Shown: positions 53,284-64,000 of the stretch, piece after piece
Position numbering within the stretch: position 1 is the stretch's first letter
Layout: the number at the start of each line of letters is the position of its first letter
Notes under the pieces: model-generated
What the model was told of the DNA's origin: nothing
What the model saw: the letters and a program-made list of their open reading frames with translations, nothing else
The model's database searches: none
NCBI RefSeq assembly: GCF_026157085.1
Contig: NZ_JANPVN010000001.1
Span: 2,046,001-2,110,000, forward strand
From: Sphingomicrobium arenosum
Lineage (GTDB): Bacteria; Pseudomonadota; Alphaproteobacteria; Sphingomonadales; Sphingomonadaceae
Length of the DNA: 64,000 nucleotides
Reading direction: 5' to 3'
Made by a program: the position numbers and the translations under genes

Positions 53284-54138
53284 GTGGCGCGCGAGACGAG
53301 CCTGCTGCCGGGGCTGCGCGGCAAGGGTGCGGGGGCGACCGGCTACCTCCTCGCGATCATGCTGTTCGTCATGACGGTGACGGGCGCGGCGGGGCTCGCG
53401 CTTAACAATGGCAGCCGCATGGTCGCGGCGGCGAGCGCCGGCGATTATGTCGTGCAATTGCCGGGCGGGGCCGATCAGGCCGCGGCGCTCGAGGCGTTCG
53501 TTGCGGCGCAGGACGGGGTCGCCGAGGCAGCAGCGGTGCCGCAGGAGGATGTCGACGCGCTGCTCAGTCGCTGGCTGGGGCCGGCGGCGCAGGAGGCCGA
53601 CCTGCCGCTGCCCGCGCTGATCGAGGTACGGATGGACGGCGAGGCGGCGGCGCTGCGTTCGGCATTGGCCGAGGAATATCCCGAGGCGGGGTTGGCGGCG
53701 CAGGCGGAGACGCTGGCGCCGCTGCTGGGCGCCTTGCGCGCGGTGGCGCTGGCGGGGCTCGGCCTCGTGCTGGCGATCGCGCTGGCGGCGGCGGCGGCGG
53801 TGGTGCTGGCGACCCGCGCGGCGCTGGCGGCCAATCGCGCGACGATCGCGACGCTTCATGGCATGGGCGCGACCGATCGTCAGGTGTCGCGCCAGTTCGA
53901 CCAGCGGATCGCGCGCGAGGCGCTGACCGGCGGAACGCTCGGCAGCCTCCTCGCCTTGATGGTGCTGTTCGCGGTCTCGCGCACCGGGGGAGCGAGCCTG
54001 TCCTTCCTCGTCGGCGGGGCGAGCCTGTTAGGCTGGCCCGAGTTTCTCGTCCTGTTTGCGCTTCCGCCCATCGCGGCGGGGATCGCTTATGTGGTTGCGC
54101 GCGCGACGATCCTGCGCGATCTGCATCGCGAACCATGA
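53284..54138 (+). CDS. ftsX: Cell division protein FtsX
   Basis: The 284-residue permease-like partner of FtsE has four transmembrane segments: about residues 20-40, then three in the C-terminal half (VALAGLGLVLAIALAAAAAVVLA, LGSLLALMVLFAV, FLVLFALPPIAAGIAYVV). A periplasmic domain (40-155) contacts amidase activators. The GTG at 53284, directly after the ftsE TAG, is the start. The gene is very G-rich in wobble positions. Its stop overlaps the DUF218 gene by ATGA. Confidence 0.92.
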   Translation: MARETSLLPGLRGKGAGATGYLLAIMLFVMTVTGAAGLALNNGSRMVAAASAGDYVVQLPGGADQAAALEAFVAAQDGVAEAAAVPQEDVDALLSRWLGPAAQEADLPLPALIEVRMDGEAAALRSALAEEYPEAGLAAQAETLAPLLGALRAVALAGLGLVLAIALAAAAAVVLATRAALAANRATIATLHGMGATDRQVSRQFDQRIAREALTGGTLGSLLALMVLFAVSRTGGASLSFLVGGASLLGWPEFLVLFALPPIAAGIAYVVARATILRDLHREP

Positions 54139-54668
54139 TCCTTCGCCTCTTCTCCCTCCTCGTCGCGCTTTATGCGCTGGGCTTCATCCTCTTCGCGATC
54201 AGCCTCGGCACCCCCGCGCCCGCCGACCGGACCACGGTCGCGGCGGTGGTGCTGACGGGGGGCAGCGGACGGATCGAGCAGGGAATCGAGCGATTGGAGC
54301 AAGGCCGCGCCGAGCAATTGCTCATCGCCGGCGCCGATCCGCTGGTGACTCAGGCGGACCTCGTCGAGGTCACGGGTGCGCGAAAGCGACTGTTCGACTG
54401 CTGCATCACCATCGGGTCGGAATCGGTCGACACCATCACCAATGCCGAAGAGGCGAAGGCGTGGGTCCAGAAGAACGGCTATGCGGAATTGCTGCTGGTC
54501 ACGAGCGACTGGCACATGCGCCGCGCCGCCTTCGAGTTTCGCGAGACGCTGGGCAGCGAGGTCACCATCATCGAGGATGCGGTGCCGAGCGAGCCGAGCC
54601 TGCTTACCCTGTTCGGCGAATATAACAAATATGTGCTGCGCCGGATCGGCATCTGGGTAGGGCTGTAG
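54135..54668 (+). CDS. DUF218 (YdcF/SanA-type) protein
   Basis: The 177-residue protein has an N-terminal membrane anchor (LFSLLVALYALGFILFAISLG) and a DUF218 domain: VAAVVLTGGSGRIEQGIERL, LLIAGADPLV, SVDTITNAEEAKAW and LLLVTSDWHMRRA. The family includes envelope proteins SanA and ElyC. Linked to ftsEX and plsC in one transcript, it probably acts in envelope biogenesis; its reaction is unknown. Confidence 0.9.
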   Translation: MILRLFSLLVALYALGFILFAISLGTPAPADRTTVAAVVLTGGSGRIEQGIERLEQGRAEQLLIAGADPLVTQADLVEVTGARKRLFDCCITIGSESVDTITNAEEAKAWVQKNGYAELLLVTSDWHMRRAAFEFRETLGSEVTIIEDAVPSEPSLLTLFGEYNKYVLRRIGIWVGL

Positions 54669-54671
54669 ACG

Positions 54672-55388
54672 ATGATATTCCTGCGCAATCTGTTGTTCGT
54701 GCTCATCTTCTACCCGGCGACGATCCTGGTGTGCATCACCGGGCTGCTGGTCGCGCCGATCGGGGCGAAGCCTTTGCGCGCGGTGGTTCGTTTCTGGGCG
54801 GTGCTGCACCGCTGGCTGGTCAAATATGTGCTCGGCATCCGCTTCAAGTGGAATCGCGAGGTGCCCGAGGGGGCGTATCTGATCGCGGTGAAGCACCATG
54901 CCATGCTCGAGGCGGTCGATACGCTGCGTTTTGCGCGCACGCCCATCGTGGTGATGAAGCAGGAGCTGGTCGACCTGCCCCTATGGGGTTGGGTGACGCG
55001 CGTGTTCGGGGTGATCGGGGTGGATCGCTCGGCGGGCGCCAAGGCGCTCAGGGACATGGTCAAGCGCGGCAAGAAAGCGCAGGCCGACGGGCGCCCCATC
55101 GTCATCTTCCCCGAAGGCACGCGCGTGCCCGCGGGCGCTGCGCCCGAGCTGGGGTCGGGGTTCGCAGGGCTCTACCGGATGCTCGGCATGCCGGTCGTGC
55201 CGATCGCGCATGATTCGATCTACGTCTGGCCCAAGGGTTTCATCAAGAAGCCGGGCGTGGTGCGTTTCCATGTCGGCGAGATCATCCCGCCCGGCCTGTC
55301 GCGCAAGGAGATCGAGCGCGAGGTGCACGAGGCGATCAACCGCTTCGTCGCCGAGGAACGGGTCGCCCCGCGCGACGAAGCGGAATAA
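54672..55388 (+). CDS. PlsC-type 1-acylglycerol-3-phosphate acyltransferase
   Basis: The 238-residue membrane acyltransferase has two N-terminal hydrophobic segments, the catalytic histidine in KHHAMLEAVD (an HX4E variant of HX4D, frequent in the class), GVIGVDRSAGAKALRDM and the substrate motif FPEGTRVPAG. It should acylate lysophosphatidic acid in phospholipid synthesis. It follows the DUF218 gene by 3 bases and ends directly against the convergent pheT. Confidence 0.9.
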   Translation: MIFLRNLLFVLIFYPATILVCITGLLVAPIGAKPLRAVVRFWAVLHRWLVKYVLGIRFKWNREVPEGAYLIAVKHHAMLEAVDTLRFARTPIVVMKQELVDLPLWGWVTRVFGVIGVDRSAGAKALRDMVKRGKKAQADGRPIVIFPEGTRVPAGAAPELGSGFAGLYRMLGMPVVPIAHDSIYVWPKGFIKKPGVVRFHVGEIIPPGLSRKEIEREVHEAINRFVAEERVAPRDEAE

Positions 55389-57761
55389 TCAACCGCGCAG
55401 CTTCGCGCCTTTGGCCTCGGCCGCCGTCACGATCTTCTGCGAGATTTCGGAGAGCTCTTCCTCGGTGAAGCTCTTGTCACCCGGCTGGAGCGTCACCTCG
55501 ATGGCGAGGCTCAACCCGTCCTTGCCTTCGAAGCGGTCGAAGATGCGGGTCGCGACGATCCGCTTCTTGTCGGCACCGGCGACGGCGCGTTCGAGCTGGA
55601 TGGCATTGAGGTCTGCCGGCACGATGAAGGCGAAGTCGCGGCTGACCGGCTGGAGCGCGGGCGGCGCAAAAGCGGCGCGGGCGCGGTCCGTGTTGCGCGG
55701 CGCGGGAATGGCATCGAGATAGATTTCCGCCGCGACCGTGCCTTCGGGTAGGTCTAGCGTCTTCAAGAGCGCCGGGTGGAGCTCGCCGAAGCGGGCGAGG
55801 ATCTTCTTGGGACCCAGGCCGAGCGCGGCCGAGCGACCCGGGTGCCAGTCCTCGCCCGCACCCTCGAAGATCGAGAGATTGGCGGTGGGGGCACCGGCGG
55901 CATCGAGCAACGCATAGGCTTCGGCCTTGGCGTCATAGGCGGTGAAGCCGCGCGCCTTGCCCGCCTGCCAGCCGCGAGGGAGCGCGTCGCCGACCATCAG
56001 CAGCGTGGCGGTCGGCTTCTCCCCTTCGGCGAGGTAGCGGCGGCCGAGTTCGAACAGGCGGACCGAGGACTGGCCGCGATCGAGGTTGCGGCGCGCCGCG
56101 GCGGCAAGGCCGGGGAGGAGCGAGGGGCGCATGACCTTCAAATCCTCGCTGATCGGGTTGGCTAGCTTGTGCGCACCGCCGCCGAAGGGCTCGGCCTGCT
56201 TTTCGGAAATGAAGCTCCAGGTTATCGCCTCGTGGAGACCGCGCGCGGCGGCGGTGCGTCGCAGGCGGCGCTCGGCGATCTGGCCGCGCGTGGCGGTCGG
56301 CTCGGCAACGCCGAAGTCGCGCGGCAGCGCGGTGGAGGGAATCTTGTCGAAGCCGTGAAGGCGGGCGATTTCCTCGACCACGTCGGCCTCGCCCTCGATG
56401 TCGGGGCGCCAGGTGGGAAGCGCGAGTTGCCAGCTGGCCTGACTGTCGCCATCGGTGGCGATGATCGAAAGGCGGGCCAAGATGGCGCGCTGTTCCTCGT
56501 CGGCAAGCTGGATCCCTGCAAGTTCGGCAAGCCGCTGCGGGCGGTAGGTGATGGTACGCGTTTTATGGTCGCGCACCTCCGTCAGCCGCGCCGCGCCCGC
56601 GACGCCGCCGGCATGGGCGATCATCATCGCGACGGGGGCTTCGACGCCCATCGCGTTGGTCGCGGGATCGACGCCGCGTTCGAAGCGCATGCGCGCGTCG
56701 GTCACGAGATTATGCCGCTGGCCGGTCTTGGCGACCGTCTCGGGGTCGAACCAGGCGGATTCGACGAGGAGCGCGGTGGTGGTCTCGTCGACCCCCGTCG
56801 CCTCACCGCCCATGACGCCGCCCAGCCCGATCGCGCCGCGATCGTCGGCGATGACGATGTCGGCTTCGGTCGGGACATATTCCTTGTCGTTCAATCCCAT
56901 GAAGCGGTCGGCTTCGCCGCGCCCGGCGCGCACGACGATATCGCCCTGGAGTTTTGCAAGGTCGTAGACGTGCAAGGGACGGGCGCGGTCGATGGTGAAG
57001 AAATTGGTGACGTCGACGAGCGCGCTGATCGGTTTCTGGCCGATCGCTTTCAGGCGGCGCTGCAGCCAGGCGGGGCTCTGGCCGTTCTTCACGCCGTGGA
57101 TTTCGCGCGCCCAGAAGCTGGTGCAGCGCGGATCCTCAATGGTGACGCCGACCGAGGGGGCCTCGGTGCCGGGGGGCAGCGCGGGGGCATCGGGGGTCTT
57201 CAAGCTACCGAGCCCGGCGGCAGCGAGATCGCGCGCGATGCCGTGGACGCCCATGCAATCAGGCCGGTTGGCGAGCACGTTCACGTCGAAGACGGGATCG
57301 TCGAGATCGGCATAATCGGCGTAGCTTTGGCCGACCGGCGCGTCTTCGGGCAGTTCGATGATGCCGTCATGGTCCTCGCCAAGCTGGAGCTCGCGCGCCG
57401 AGCACATCATGCCGAAGCTGTCGACGCCGCGGATGGTCGCTTCGCCCAAGGTGAAGTCGGGGCCGGGGACGTGCGTGCCGGGGCCGCCGAACACGCCGAC
57501 GAGGCCTTCACGGGCATTGGGTGCGCCGCAAACGACTTGCAGCTGTTCGCTGCCATTATCGACGGTCAGGACCTGCAGCTTGTCGGCCTGCGGGTGGGGT
57601 TCGGCGGAAACGACGCGTGCGACCTTGAAGGGCCGGATCGCCTCGCCGGGGTTGGAGACCTCCTCGACCTCTAGGCCGATGGCGGTCAGCGTGGCGGCGA
57701 TCTCGTCGACCGAGGCGTCGGTGTCGAGATGATCCTTGAGCCAGGACAAAGTGAACTTCAT
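55389..57761 (-). CDS. pheT: Phenylalanyl-tRNA synthetase beta subunit PheT
   Basis: The 790-residue large subunit starts [15 protein letters not shown]. It has the tRNA-binding OB domain ([24 protein letters not shown]), the B3/B4 editing domain, and a B5 domain ([11 protein letters not shown] lies just before it). The C-terminal ferredoxin-like FDX-ACB domain runs from about 700, with [18 protein letters not shown] 57761 overlaps the pheS stop by ATGA. Confidence 0.96.
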   Translation of the reverse strand: MKFTLSWLKDHLDTDASVDEIAATLTAIGLEVEEVSNPGEAIRPFKVARVVSAEPHPQADKLQVLTVDNGSEQLQVVCGAPNAREGLVGVFGGPGTHVPGPDFTLGEATIRGVDSFGMMCSARELQLGEDHDGIIELPEDAPVGQSYADYADLDDPVFDVNVLANRPDCMGVHGIARDLAAAGLGSLKTPDAPALPPGTEAPSVGVTIEDPRCTSFWAREIHGVKNGQSPAWLQRRLKAIGQKPISALVDVTNFFTIDRARPLHVYDLAKLQGDIVVRAGRGEADRFMGLNDKEYVPTEADIVIADDRGAIGLGGVMGGEATGVDETTTALLVESAWFDPETVAKTGQRHNLVTDARMRFERGVDPATNAMGVEAPVAMMIAHAGGVAGAARLTEVRDHKTRTITYRPQRLAELAGIQLADEEQRAILARLSIIATDGDSQASWQLALPTWRPDIEGEADVVEEIARLHGFDKIPSTALPRDFGVAEPTATRGQIAERRLRRTAAARGLHEAITWSFISEKQAEPFGGGAHKLANPISEDLKVMRPSLLPGLAAAARRNLDRGQSSVRLFELGRRYLAEGEKPTATLLMVGDALPRGWQAGKARGFTAYDAKAEAYALLDAAGAPTANLSIFEGAGEDWHPGRSAALGLGPKKILARFGELHPALLKTLDLPEGTVAAEIYLDAIPAPRNTDRARAAFAPPALQPVSRDFAFIVPADLNAIQLERAVAGADKKRIVATRIFDRFEGKDGLSLAIEVTLQPGDKSFTEEELSEISQKIVTAAEAKGAKLRG

Positions 57762-58834
57762 GCGCCGACTCCCGCCGACAGTGTGGGGGTGTCGAGCATG
57801 CCGAATCCATAATGTTTGAGCCAGCGAAGGTCGCCGTCGAAGAAGGCACGCAAATCGTCCATGCCATATTTGAGCATGGCGAGGCGGTCGATGCCGCAGC
57901 CGAAGGCAAAGCCCTGCCATACATCGGGGTCTAGCCCGCAATTGGCGATGACCTTGGGGTGGACCATGCCGCTGCCCAGCACTTCCATCCAGCCTTCGGA
58001 CCCGCCGACGACGCGGCGGCCCTTCACCTGCGACCAGCCGACATCGACCTCGGCCGATGGCTCGGTGAAGGGGAAATAGCTGGGACGCAGTCTGAGCACG
58101 ATGTCGTCGCGCTCGAAAAATGCCTTGAGGAAGGTCTCGAGCGTCCACTTGAGATGGCCCATGTGGATGTTGCGGTCGATGACGAGGCCCTCGACTTGGT
58201 GGAACATGGGGGTGTGGGTGGCGTCGCTGTCCGAGCGATAGACGCGGCCCGGCGCGATGATGCGGATGGGCGGCTGCTCGCGCATCATGGTGCGGATCTG
58301 GACGGGCGAGGTGTGGGTGCGCAGCACCGGCGGGGCGCCCTCTTCACCGGTGGCCAAGTAGAAGGTGTCCTGCATGGCGCGCGCGGGGTGCGCCTCGGGA
58401 ATGTTGAGCGCCTCGAAATTGTGCCAATCGTCCTCGATCTCAGGCCCTTCGGCGACAGCGAAGCCCATGTCGGCGAAGATCTCAGACAGTTCGTCCATCA
58501 CTTGGCTGACCGGGTGCACGCTGCCGAGCGGGGTTTCGTCGACGGGCAGCGAGAGGTCGAGCTTTTCGCTGGCAAGGCGGGCTTCGAGGGCCTCGTTTTC
58601 GAGCGCGGCCTTGCGCGCCTCGATGGCATCGGCGACGGCCATGCGCGCGCCCTGGATCTTGGGCCCTTCCGCCTTGCGCGTGTCGGGGTCCATCTTGCCC
58701 AGCGTCTTGAGCAGCTGGGTGATTTCCCCCTGCTTGCCGAGGGCTTCGACGCGGACGGCGTCGAGGGCGGCGAGGTCGCCGGCCTTGGCCACTTTGTCGC
58801 TGTAAAGCGTTACGAGTTCATCAGGTGCGGGCAT
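57758..58834 (-). CDS. pheS: Phenylalanyl-tRNA synthetase alpha subunit PheS
   Basis: The 358-residue catalytic subunit has an N-terminal coiled coil (about 1-90), then the class II core: motif 1 [32 protein letters not shown], motif 2 [23 protein letters not shown], and motif 3 [14 protein letters not shown]. It is separated from rplT by a divergent DUF5996 gene, breaking the usual rplT-pheS neighbourhood. Confidence 0.96.
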   Translation of the reverse strand: MPAPDELVTLYSDKVAKAGDLAALDAVRVEALGKQGEITQLLKTLGKMDPDTRKAEGPKIQGARMAVADAIEARKAALENEALEARLASEKLDLSLPVDETPLGSVHPVSQVMDELSEIFADMGFAVAEGPEIEDDWHNFEALNIPEAHPARAMQDTFYLATGEEGAPPVLRTHTSPVQIRTMMREQPPIRIIAPGRVYRSDSDATHTPMFHQVEGLVIDRNIHMGHLKWTLETFLKAFFERDDIVLRLRPSYFPFTEPSAEVDVGWSQVKGRRVVGGSEGWMEVLGSGMVHPKVIANCGLDPDVWQGFAFGCGIDRLAMLKYGMDDLRAFFDGDLRWLKHYGFGMLDTPTLSAGVGA

Positions 58835-58896
58835 GTTTCTTCCTTTGGAGCCTCGCCTAGCCGCTCAGGGCGGTTTTTTTCAAGGAGGGAAAGAGG

Positions 58897-59802
58897 ATGC
58901 ATTGGCCTGAGCTCAGCGCGGAACGCGACGGATCGACTTGGGAACGGCTCCATTTGGCGAGCCAGATGATCGGCAAGGTGAAGCTCGCGAACAGCGTTTG
59001 GACCAACCATGGCTGGCATATCGCGCTGCAGCCGGTGCCCGAGGGTCTCGTCACGCTGCCGGTCGATACGGGCGGGCGGCGCTTCACGCTGGGGCTGGAC
59101 CTTTGCCGCCATGCCGTGGCGCTGGCGACCGACAATGGCACACGCGATGCGGTGGCGCTGGGCGACGGGACAATCGCCGACCTGCACGGGGCGCTGGTCG
59201 GGATGCTCGACCGGCATGGATTGCCGAGCGGTTTTCATGGCGTGCCCAACGAGGTCGAGGAAGCGATGGCCTTTGCGAAAGACGACCGCGCGCTGCCTTA
59301 TGACGAGGATGCGGCGATGCGGCTGCGACAGGCGCTGGTGGCGATGCTGCCCGTGTTCGACCGTTATCGCGCTGGGTTCATCGGCAAGTCGAGCCCGGTG
59401 CATTTCTTCTGGGGCAGCTTCGACCTCGCGGTGACGCGCTTTTCAGGGGCCGAGGCGCCGACGCATATCGGCGGTGTACCGGGGCTGCCCGATGCCGTGA
59501 CCCGCGAAGCCTATAGTCACGAAGTGGCGAGCGCGGGCTTCTGGGCGGGCGGCGCGGCGCGGGCCGAGCCCCTGTTCTACGCTTATGCCTATCCCTCGCC
59601 GGAGGGATATGCGGGGAGCAGCCTGTCGGTCGGCGGCTGGTCGGACGAACTGTCCGAATATGTGCTCGCCTATGACGAAGTGCGCGGCGCGAGCGATCCC
59701 GAAGCGATGCTGAAGCGCTTTCTCGAGGAGAGCTATGCGCTGGCGGCCGACAAGGCGGGGTGGGATCGCGAGGCGCTCGAACGCGCGCCGGTCGCGCCAT
59801 AG
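58897..59802 (+). CDS. DUF5996 family protein
   Basis: The 301-residue soluble protein starts WPELSAERDGSTWERLHLASQMIGKVKLA and has NHGWHIALQPVPEGL, FIGKSSPVHFFWGSFDLAVTRFSG and the C-terminal FYAYAYPSPEGY, characteristic of DUF5996. The family has no established function. No signal peptide. A GGAGGG site precedes ATG 58897. It lies alone, opposite to its neighbours, within the normally continuous rpmI-rplT-pheS-pheT block. Confidence 0.85.
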   Translation: MHWPELSAERDGSTWERLHLASQMIGKVKLANSVWTNHGWHIALQPVPEGLVTLPVDTGGRRFTLGLDLCRHAVALATDNGTRDAVALGDGTIADLHGALVGMLDRHGLPSGFHGVPNEVEEAMAFAKDDRALPYDEDAAMRLRQALVAMLPVFDRYRAGFIGKSSPVHFFWGSFDLAVTRFSGAEAPTHIGGVPGLPDAVTREAYSHEVASAGFWAGGAARAEPLFYAYAYPSPEGYAGSSLSVGGWSDELSEYVLAYDEVRGASDPEAMLKRFLEESYALAADKAGWDREALERAPVAP

Positions 59803-59835
59803 AAAAAGGCGCCGGAGCGAGTGCTCCGACGCCTT
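59803..59835 (-). terminator. Terminator after rplT
   Basis: AAGGCG/CGCCTT and CGGAGC/GCTCCG stems separated by one mismatch and closed by a GAGT loop form a strong hairpin (59806-59835). On the minus strand it is followed by TTTTT, so it terminates the rpmI-rplT transcript. It could also act weakly on the convergent DUF5996 gene. Confidence 0.85.
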
Positions 59836-59859
59836 CGTCTGTTCGGTGTGAGAAATCGC

Positions 59860-60231
59860 TTAGGCGGCGGCTTCGGCCGGGAGCGACTTCTTGACCTGCG
59901 CGATCAGCGAGCTGAACGCTTCGCCTTCGTGCATCGCCATGTCGGCGAGGACCTTGCGGTCGAGCTCGATGCCGGCAAGCTTGAGGCCATGCATGAAGCG
60001 ACCGTAGGTCAGGCCTTCGGCGCGGACCGCAGCGTTGATGCGCTGGATCCAGAGCGCGCGGAAGTTGCGCTTCTTCACCTTGCGATCGCGGTAGGCGTAC
60101 TGGCCGGCCTTTTCGACGGCCTGACGAGCGATGCGGATGGTGTTCTTGCGACGACCGTAATAACCGCGGGCTTCCTTGAGGATCCGCTTATGCTTGGCCT
60201 TGGTGGTCACACCACGTTTGACGCGTGCCAT
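59860..60231 (-). CDS. rplT: 50S ribosomal protein L20
   Basis: The 123-residue L20 starts [20 protein letters not shown] and has [32 protein letters not shown], the long basic helical extension. The globular C-terminal domain ([34 protein letters not shown]) follows. L20 helps 50S assembly and may regulate its own operon. It follows rpmI by 21 bases. Confidence 0.98.
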   Translation of the reverse strand: MARVKRGVTTKAKHKRILKEARGYYGRRKNTIRIARQAVEKAGQYAYRDRKVKKRNFRALWIQRINAAVRAEGLTYGRFMHGLKLAGIELDRKVLADMAMHEGEAFSSLIAQVKKSLPAEAAA

Positions 60232-60252
60232 AGTCTATATCCTTCCTGATCC

Positions 60253-60453
60253 TTAGAGCCCGTAGGGCGCCCACTGCTTGAGACGCTTGGCGTCGCAGGC
60301 GGGCAGCACTTCGGTGCCGCGGTTCTGGCGGATGTACTTGGCATTGTGGCTGATCAGGCGGTGGCGCTTGCCAGCGACACCATGCTTGACCTTGCCCGAA
60401 GCGGTCATCTTGAAGCGTTTCTTGACGCCGCTCTTGGTCTTCATCTTCGGCAT
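60253..60453 (-). CDS. rpmI: 50S ribosomal protein L35
   Basis: The 66-residue L35 starts [22 protein letters not shown] and contains [22 protein letters not shown] 60453 follows CGGAG. The first gene of its operon; infC, often upstream, is absent. The 161-base upstream gap has a plausible promoter (TTGCAG, 17 bases, TAAACG) near 60545-60575 on the minus strand, and no other gene. Confidence 0.97.
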   Translation of the reverse strand: MPKMKTKSGVKKRFKMTASGKVKHGVAGKRHRLISHNAKYIRQNRGTEVLPACDAKRLKQWAPYGL

Positions 60454-60614
60454 TTTCGTCTCCGTTTGTTGTCGCGACTGAAGGCGCGACGACGATTTGC
60501 AACCTGCCACGGCAGCCTAGGTGGCCGGACCGGTCGGATTTCCAATGATTTGGAAGATCGGGGGCGCGTTTAGCGGGGCAGAGGTGATTCTGCAAGGAAA
60601 AGAGGGGCGCGCCC

Positions 60615-61160
60615 TCAGAGGAGCCCGAGGTGGTCGAAGAGGATGCGGGTCCCGAGCAGGATGAGGATCGCGCCGCCGCCGATTTCCGCCCGCTTTCCAA
60701 AGCGTGTCCCGATGCGCGCGCCAATGGCGACGCCCACCAGCGAAAGGGCGAAGGTCACGAGGCCGATGGTGAGGAGCGACGTGGGCAACGGCACGTCGAA
60801 GAGGTCGAGCGTCAGCCCCGCCACGGCGGCGTCCACGCTCGTCGCCACCGCGGTGACGACGATGGCGCGGAGCGAAAGACGGGCAAGCGTGGGCTCGGCG
60901 GCGTCCAGCCCCTCGCGGATCATCTGCACGCCGATATAGCCGAGCAGCGTGAAGGCGAGCCAATGGTCGATGCGATCGATCACGCCGGCGAATAGGTCGC
61001 CGAACCCGACGCCGATCAGGGGCATCGCGCCCTGAAACAAGCCGAATGCCAGCGCCAGAAGAAGCCCGTCGCGCCAGCCGATGCGGGCGGCACCGCGGGC
61101 AACGGCGGCGGCAAAGGCGTCCATCGCCAGCCCGATGGCGAGCAGCAGGACAGCAATCAT
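60615..61160 (-). CDS. mntP: Manganese efflux pump MntP
   Basis: The 181-residue six-helix transporter exports manganese. It has the typical starting helix LLLAIGLAMDAFAAAVARGA with conserved aspartate, GVGFGDLF, and AVATSVDAAVAGL in the fourth helix. ATG 61160 is 7 bases after the prs stop on the same strand. No yybP-ykoY-like riboswitch fits between them, so expression may depend on prs. Confidence 0.92.
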   Translation of the reverse strand: MIAVLLLAIGLAMDAFAAAVARGAARIGWRDGLLLALAFGLFQGAMPLIGVGFGDLFAGVIDRIDHWLAFTLLGYIGVQMIREGLDAAEPTLARLSLRAIVVTAVATSVDAAVAGLTLDLFDVPLPTSLLTIGLVTFALSLVGVAIGARIGTRFGKRAEIGGGAILILLGTRILFDHLGLL

Positions 61161-61167
61161 CGCTCGA

Positions 61168-62100
<933 letters not shown>

Positions 62101-62202
62101 GCGCGTGGGAGCCCCCATGAAGAAGATGTGACGTTTCTTTAGCGGGCCGGAGACAGGAAGCACAACCTTGTGAGTGCCCGAAATGCGCCTTAAGCGGGCC
62201 GG

Positions 62203-63861
62203 ATGAACTTTCGCCTCGCGCTGTGCCAGATGAACCAGAAGGTCGGCGATCTTGCCGGCAATGTCGAACGGATGCTGGAGTGGCGCCAACGCGCCGCCGA
62301 AGCGGGGGCGGACATCGTCATGTTCCCCGAGATGCAGGTCACCGGCTATCCGACCGAAGACCTTGTCATGAAACCCGCGTTCGTGCGGCGCGCGATGGCG
62401 GCCAACGAGAAGCTCGCCGACGCGACGGCGGACGGCGGCCCGCCGATCATCTTCGGCTCGATCCACGAGCATGACGGCGCGCTCTACAATGCCAGTTTCC
62501 TTGCCGAAACGGGCGGGATCGCGGCGTGGCGGGCCAAGCATGAACTGCCCAATTACGGGACTTTCGACGAGCATCGCATCTTCGACGCGGGCCCGTTGCC
62601 CGATCCCGTGGAATGGAATGGCGTCAAGTTGGGGCTGCCGATTTGCGAGGATATCTGGCTGGAGAAGGTGTGCGATCATCTGTCGGACCAGGGGGCCGAG
62701 ATCCTGCTGGTGATGAACGGCAGCCCGTATGAGCTGGACAAGGACGAGACGCGCCAGAAGATGGTGCGCGAGCGGATGAACGAGAGCGGATTGCCGCTGG
62801 CCTATCTCAACCGCGTCGGCGGGCAGGACGAACTGGCCTTCGACGGGTCGAGCTTCGTCATGAACACCGGCGGCGGGATCGCGGTGCAATTGCCCGACTG
62901 GGACGAGAAAATGGTGATCGTCGACTGGGAGAAGACCGACGACGGCTGGGTCTGCGCGGAGGGGGCGAAGACCCCGCTCGATCCCTACCCCGAGGATGTC
63001 TATCACGCGATGATGGTCGGGCTGGCCGAATATGTCGACGGCAACGGCTTTCCCGGCGTCATTCTCGGCCTGTCGGGCGGGATCGACAGTGCGCTGAGCG
63101 CGGCGGTGGCGGTCGATGCGCTGGGTGCCGACCGGGTTTGGTGCGTGATGCTGCCGAGCGATTACACGAGCTCGGAAAGCCTCGAGGACGCCAAGGCCTG
63201 CGCCGAGATGCTGGGGTGCCGCTATGACATCATCCCGATTCTGCCCGGCACCGATGCGCTGCACGAGATGTTGGGGCCGAGTTTCGAAGGCAAAGAGGCG
63301 GACACCACCGAGGAGAATATCCAGTCGCGCCTTCGCATGGTGACTCTGATGGCGCTGTCGAACAAGTTCGGGCCGATGCTGCTGACCACCGGCAACAAGA
63401 GCGAGATGAGCGTGGGCTATGCGACGCTCTATGGCGACATGGCGGGCGGCTACAACGTGCTGAAGGACGCCTATAAGACGACCTGCTTCCAGCTGTCGCG
63501 CTGGCGCAACCGGCACAAGCCGCGCTTGGCCAAGGGGCCCGACGGGCCGGTCATGCCGATGAACATCATCACCAAGCCGCCGACCGCCGAATTGCGCCAC
63601 GACCAGAAGGACGAGGACAGCCTGCCGCCCTACAAATTGCTCGATCGCATTCTCGAGAGCCTGATCGAGGAAGAGAATAGCGTGGCAAAGACGGCGCGGC
63701 AGACGGGAGCGGCAGAGGAACTTGTCGCGGATATCGAGAAGCTGGTGCTGCGTTCGGAATATAAGCGCCGCCAGGCGCCCATCGGGGTCAAAATCGGCAG
63801 CCGGAACTTCGGGCGCGATCGGCGTTATCCCATGACCAACGCTTTCAGGACTGGAAATTGA
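62203..63861 (+). CDS. nadE: Glutamine-dependent NAD+ synthetase NadE
   Basis: The 552-residue enzyme amidates deamido-NAD. The N-terminal nitrilase-type glutaminase has the triad Glu43 (FPEMQ), Lys112 (AKHELPNYG) and Cys148 (PICEDIW). The C-terminal synthetase (about residue 275 on) has the ATP-pyrophosphatase P-loop SGGIDS at 291-296 and [25 protein letters not shown] 62203 lies directly in an 11-base repeat, AGCGGGCCGGA, whose other copy is at 62141. It is divergent from prs. Confidence 0.96.
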   Translation: MNFRLALCQMNQKVGDLAGNVERMLEWRQRAAEAGADIVMFPEMQVTGYPTEDLVMKPAFVRRAMAANEKLADATADGGPPIIFGSIHEHDGALYNASFLAETGGIAAWRAKHELPNYGTFDEHRIFDAGPLPDPVEWNGVKLGLPICEDIWLEKVCDHLSDQGAEILLVMNGSPYELDKDETRQKMVRERMNESGLPLAYLNRVGGQDELAFDGSSFVMNTGGGIAVQLPDWDEKMVIVDWEKTDDGWVCAEGAKTPLDPYPEDVYHAMMVGLAEYVDGNGFPGVILGLSGGIDSALSAAVAVDALGADRVWCVMLPSDYTSSESLEDAKACAEMLGCRYDIIPILPGTDALHEMLGPSFEGKEADTTEENIQSRLRMVTLMALSNKFGPMLLTTGNKSEMSVGYATLYGDMAGGYNVLKDAYKTTCFQLSRWRNRHKPRLAKGPDGPVMPMNIITKPPTAELRHDQKDEDSLPPYKLLDRILESLIEEENSVAKTARQTGAAEELVADIEKLVLRSEYKRRQAPIGVKIGSRNFGRDRRYPMTNAFRTGN

Positions 63862-63863
63862 CG

Positions 63864-64000
63864 ATGAAGACATTGTTCGCGCTCTCGATCGCGCTGCCGC
63901 TCATGCTGGCCGCCTGCGCCGATGCCGAGGCGCCCGAGGATGCCGATGTACAGGACCCGGCGGCGCTCGATGAGGCGCCCGAGGAGAAGGCCGCACTCGA
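63864..64000 (+). CDS. N-terminus of a predicted lipoprotein (runs off the window)
   Basis: Only 45 codons are visible. [17 protein letters not shown] is a lipoprotein signal with a lipobox cysteine near residue 17, followed by an acidic mature start ([14 protein letters not shown]). It begins 3 bases after the nadE stop, so it is probably co-transcribed. No family can be named from this fragment. Confidence 0.75.
   Translation, partial: MKTLFALSIALPLMLAACADAEAPEDADVQDPAALDEAPEEKAAL

Noticed and set aside
62101-63873. A long upstream extension of prs on the minus strand
   Set aside because: It runs antisense to nadE and across the divergent promoter region. The Prs family begins at MKLLAGNSN (62100).

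Overview
The window looks like a chromosomal segment of an alphaproteobacterium, most probably of the order Sphingomonadales. The evidence is high GC, dense operons with 4-base ATGA/GTGA/TTGA overlaps, CcrM-type GANTC clustering, the parA-parB-rsmG-mnmG-mnmE-rho-hemE block, and families typical of that group (DUF3576, DUF1491, MmcB). The order is inferred from gene content and order only. I found no insertion sequence, prophage, CRISPR array or rRNA operon.

Left arm (1-31.5 kb). A his operon on the minus strand reads yerC-like regulator, hisG, hisD, a fused hisC-hisB, hisH, hisA, hisF (cut by the window edge). A tryptophan operon on the plus strand follows: a leaderless-looking trpL with three tandem Trp codons, an attenuator, a DAHP synthase gene (aroF), then trpE, trpG, trpD, a fused trpC-trpF, trpB, trpA. 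Every Trp protein is enteric-like. After tRNA-Gly come cnoX, a Lon-domain gene, a UbiH-family hydroxylase, ftsK, lolA, a candidate small RNA, xthA, ribA, yggS, a ThiE-like gene, an outer-membrane barrel, a DUF3576 lipoprotein, leuS, lptE and holA.

Origin region (31.5-41 kb). parB, parA, rsmG, mnmG, mnmE, a TerC-family gene, rho, hemJ and hemE all run on the minus strand. Two perfect parS sites lie in and beside them. The hemE-maf gap holds an AT-rich tract, three near-consensus DnaA boxes and seven GANTC sites within 127 bases. I propose it as oriC. Genes diverge from this point, and base skew on the plus strand changes from C-rich on the left to G-rich on the right, as expected at an origin.

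Right arm (41-64 kb). maf-aroE-coaE-dnaQ, hpf-ptsN, a thioesterase, DUF1491, a SleB-type hydrolase, mmcB, an ankyrin protein, UPF0260, a YgjP-type metalloprotease, PBP1A, msrB, tRNA-Leu, a zinc-ribbon membrane protein, ftsEX, a DUF218 protein and plsC. These are followed by pheT-pheS, a DUF5996 gene in the opposite orientation, rplT-rpmI, mntP, prs, nadE and the start of a lipoprotein gene.

The most unusual points are the HisC-HisB fusion, the complete enteric-type trp operon with its own DAHP synthase and leaderless attenuator, the candidate oriC and the candidate small RNA between lolA and xthA. Most of the rest is conserved core genome.
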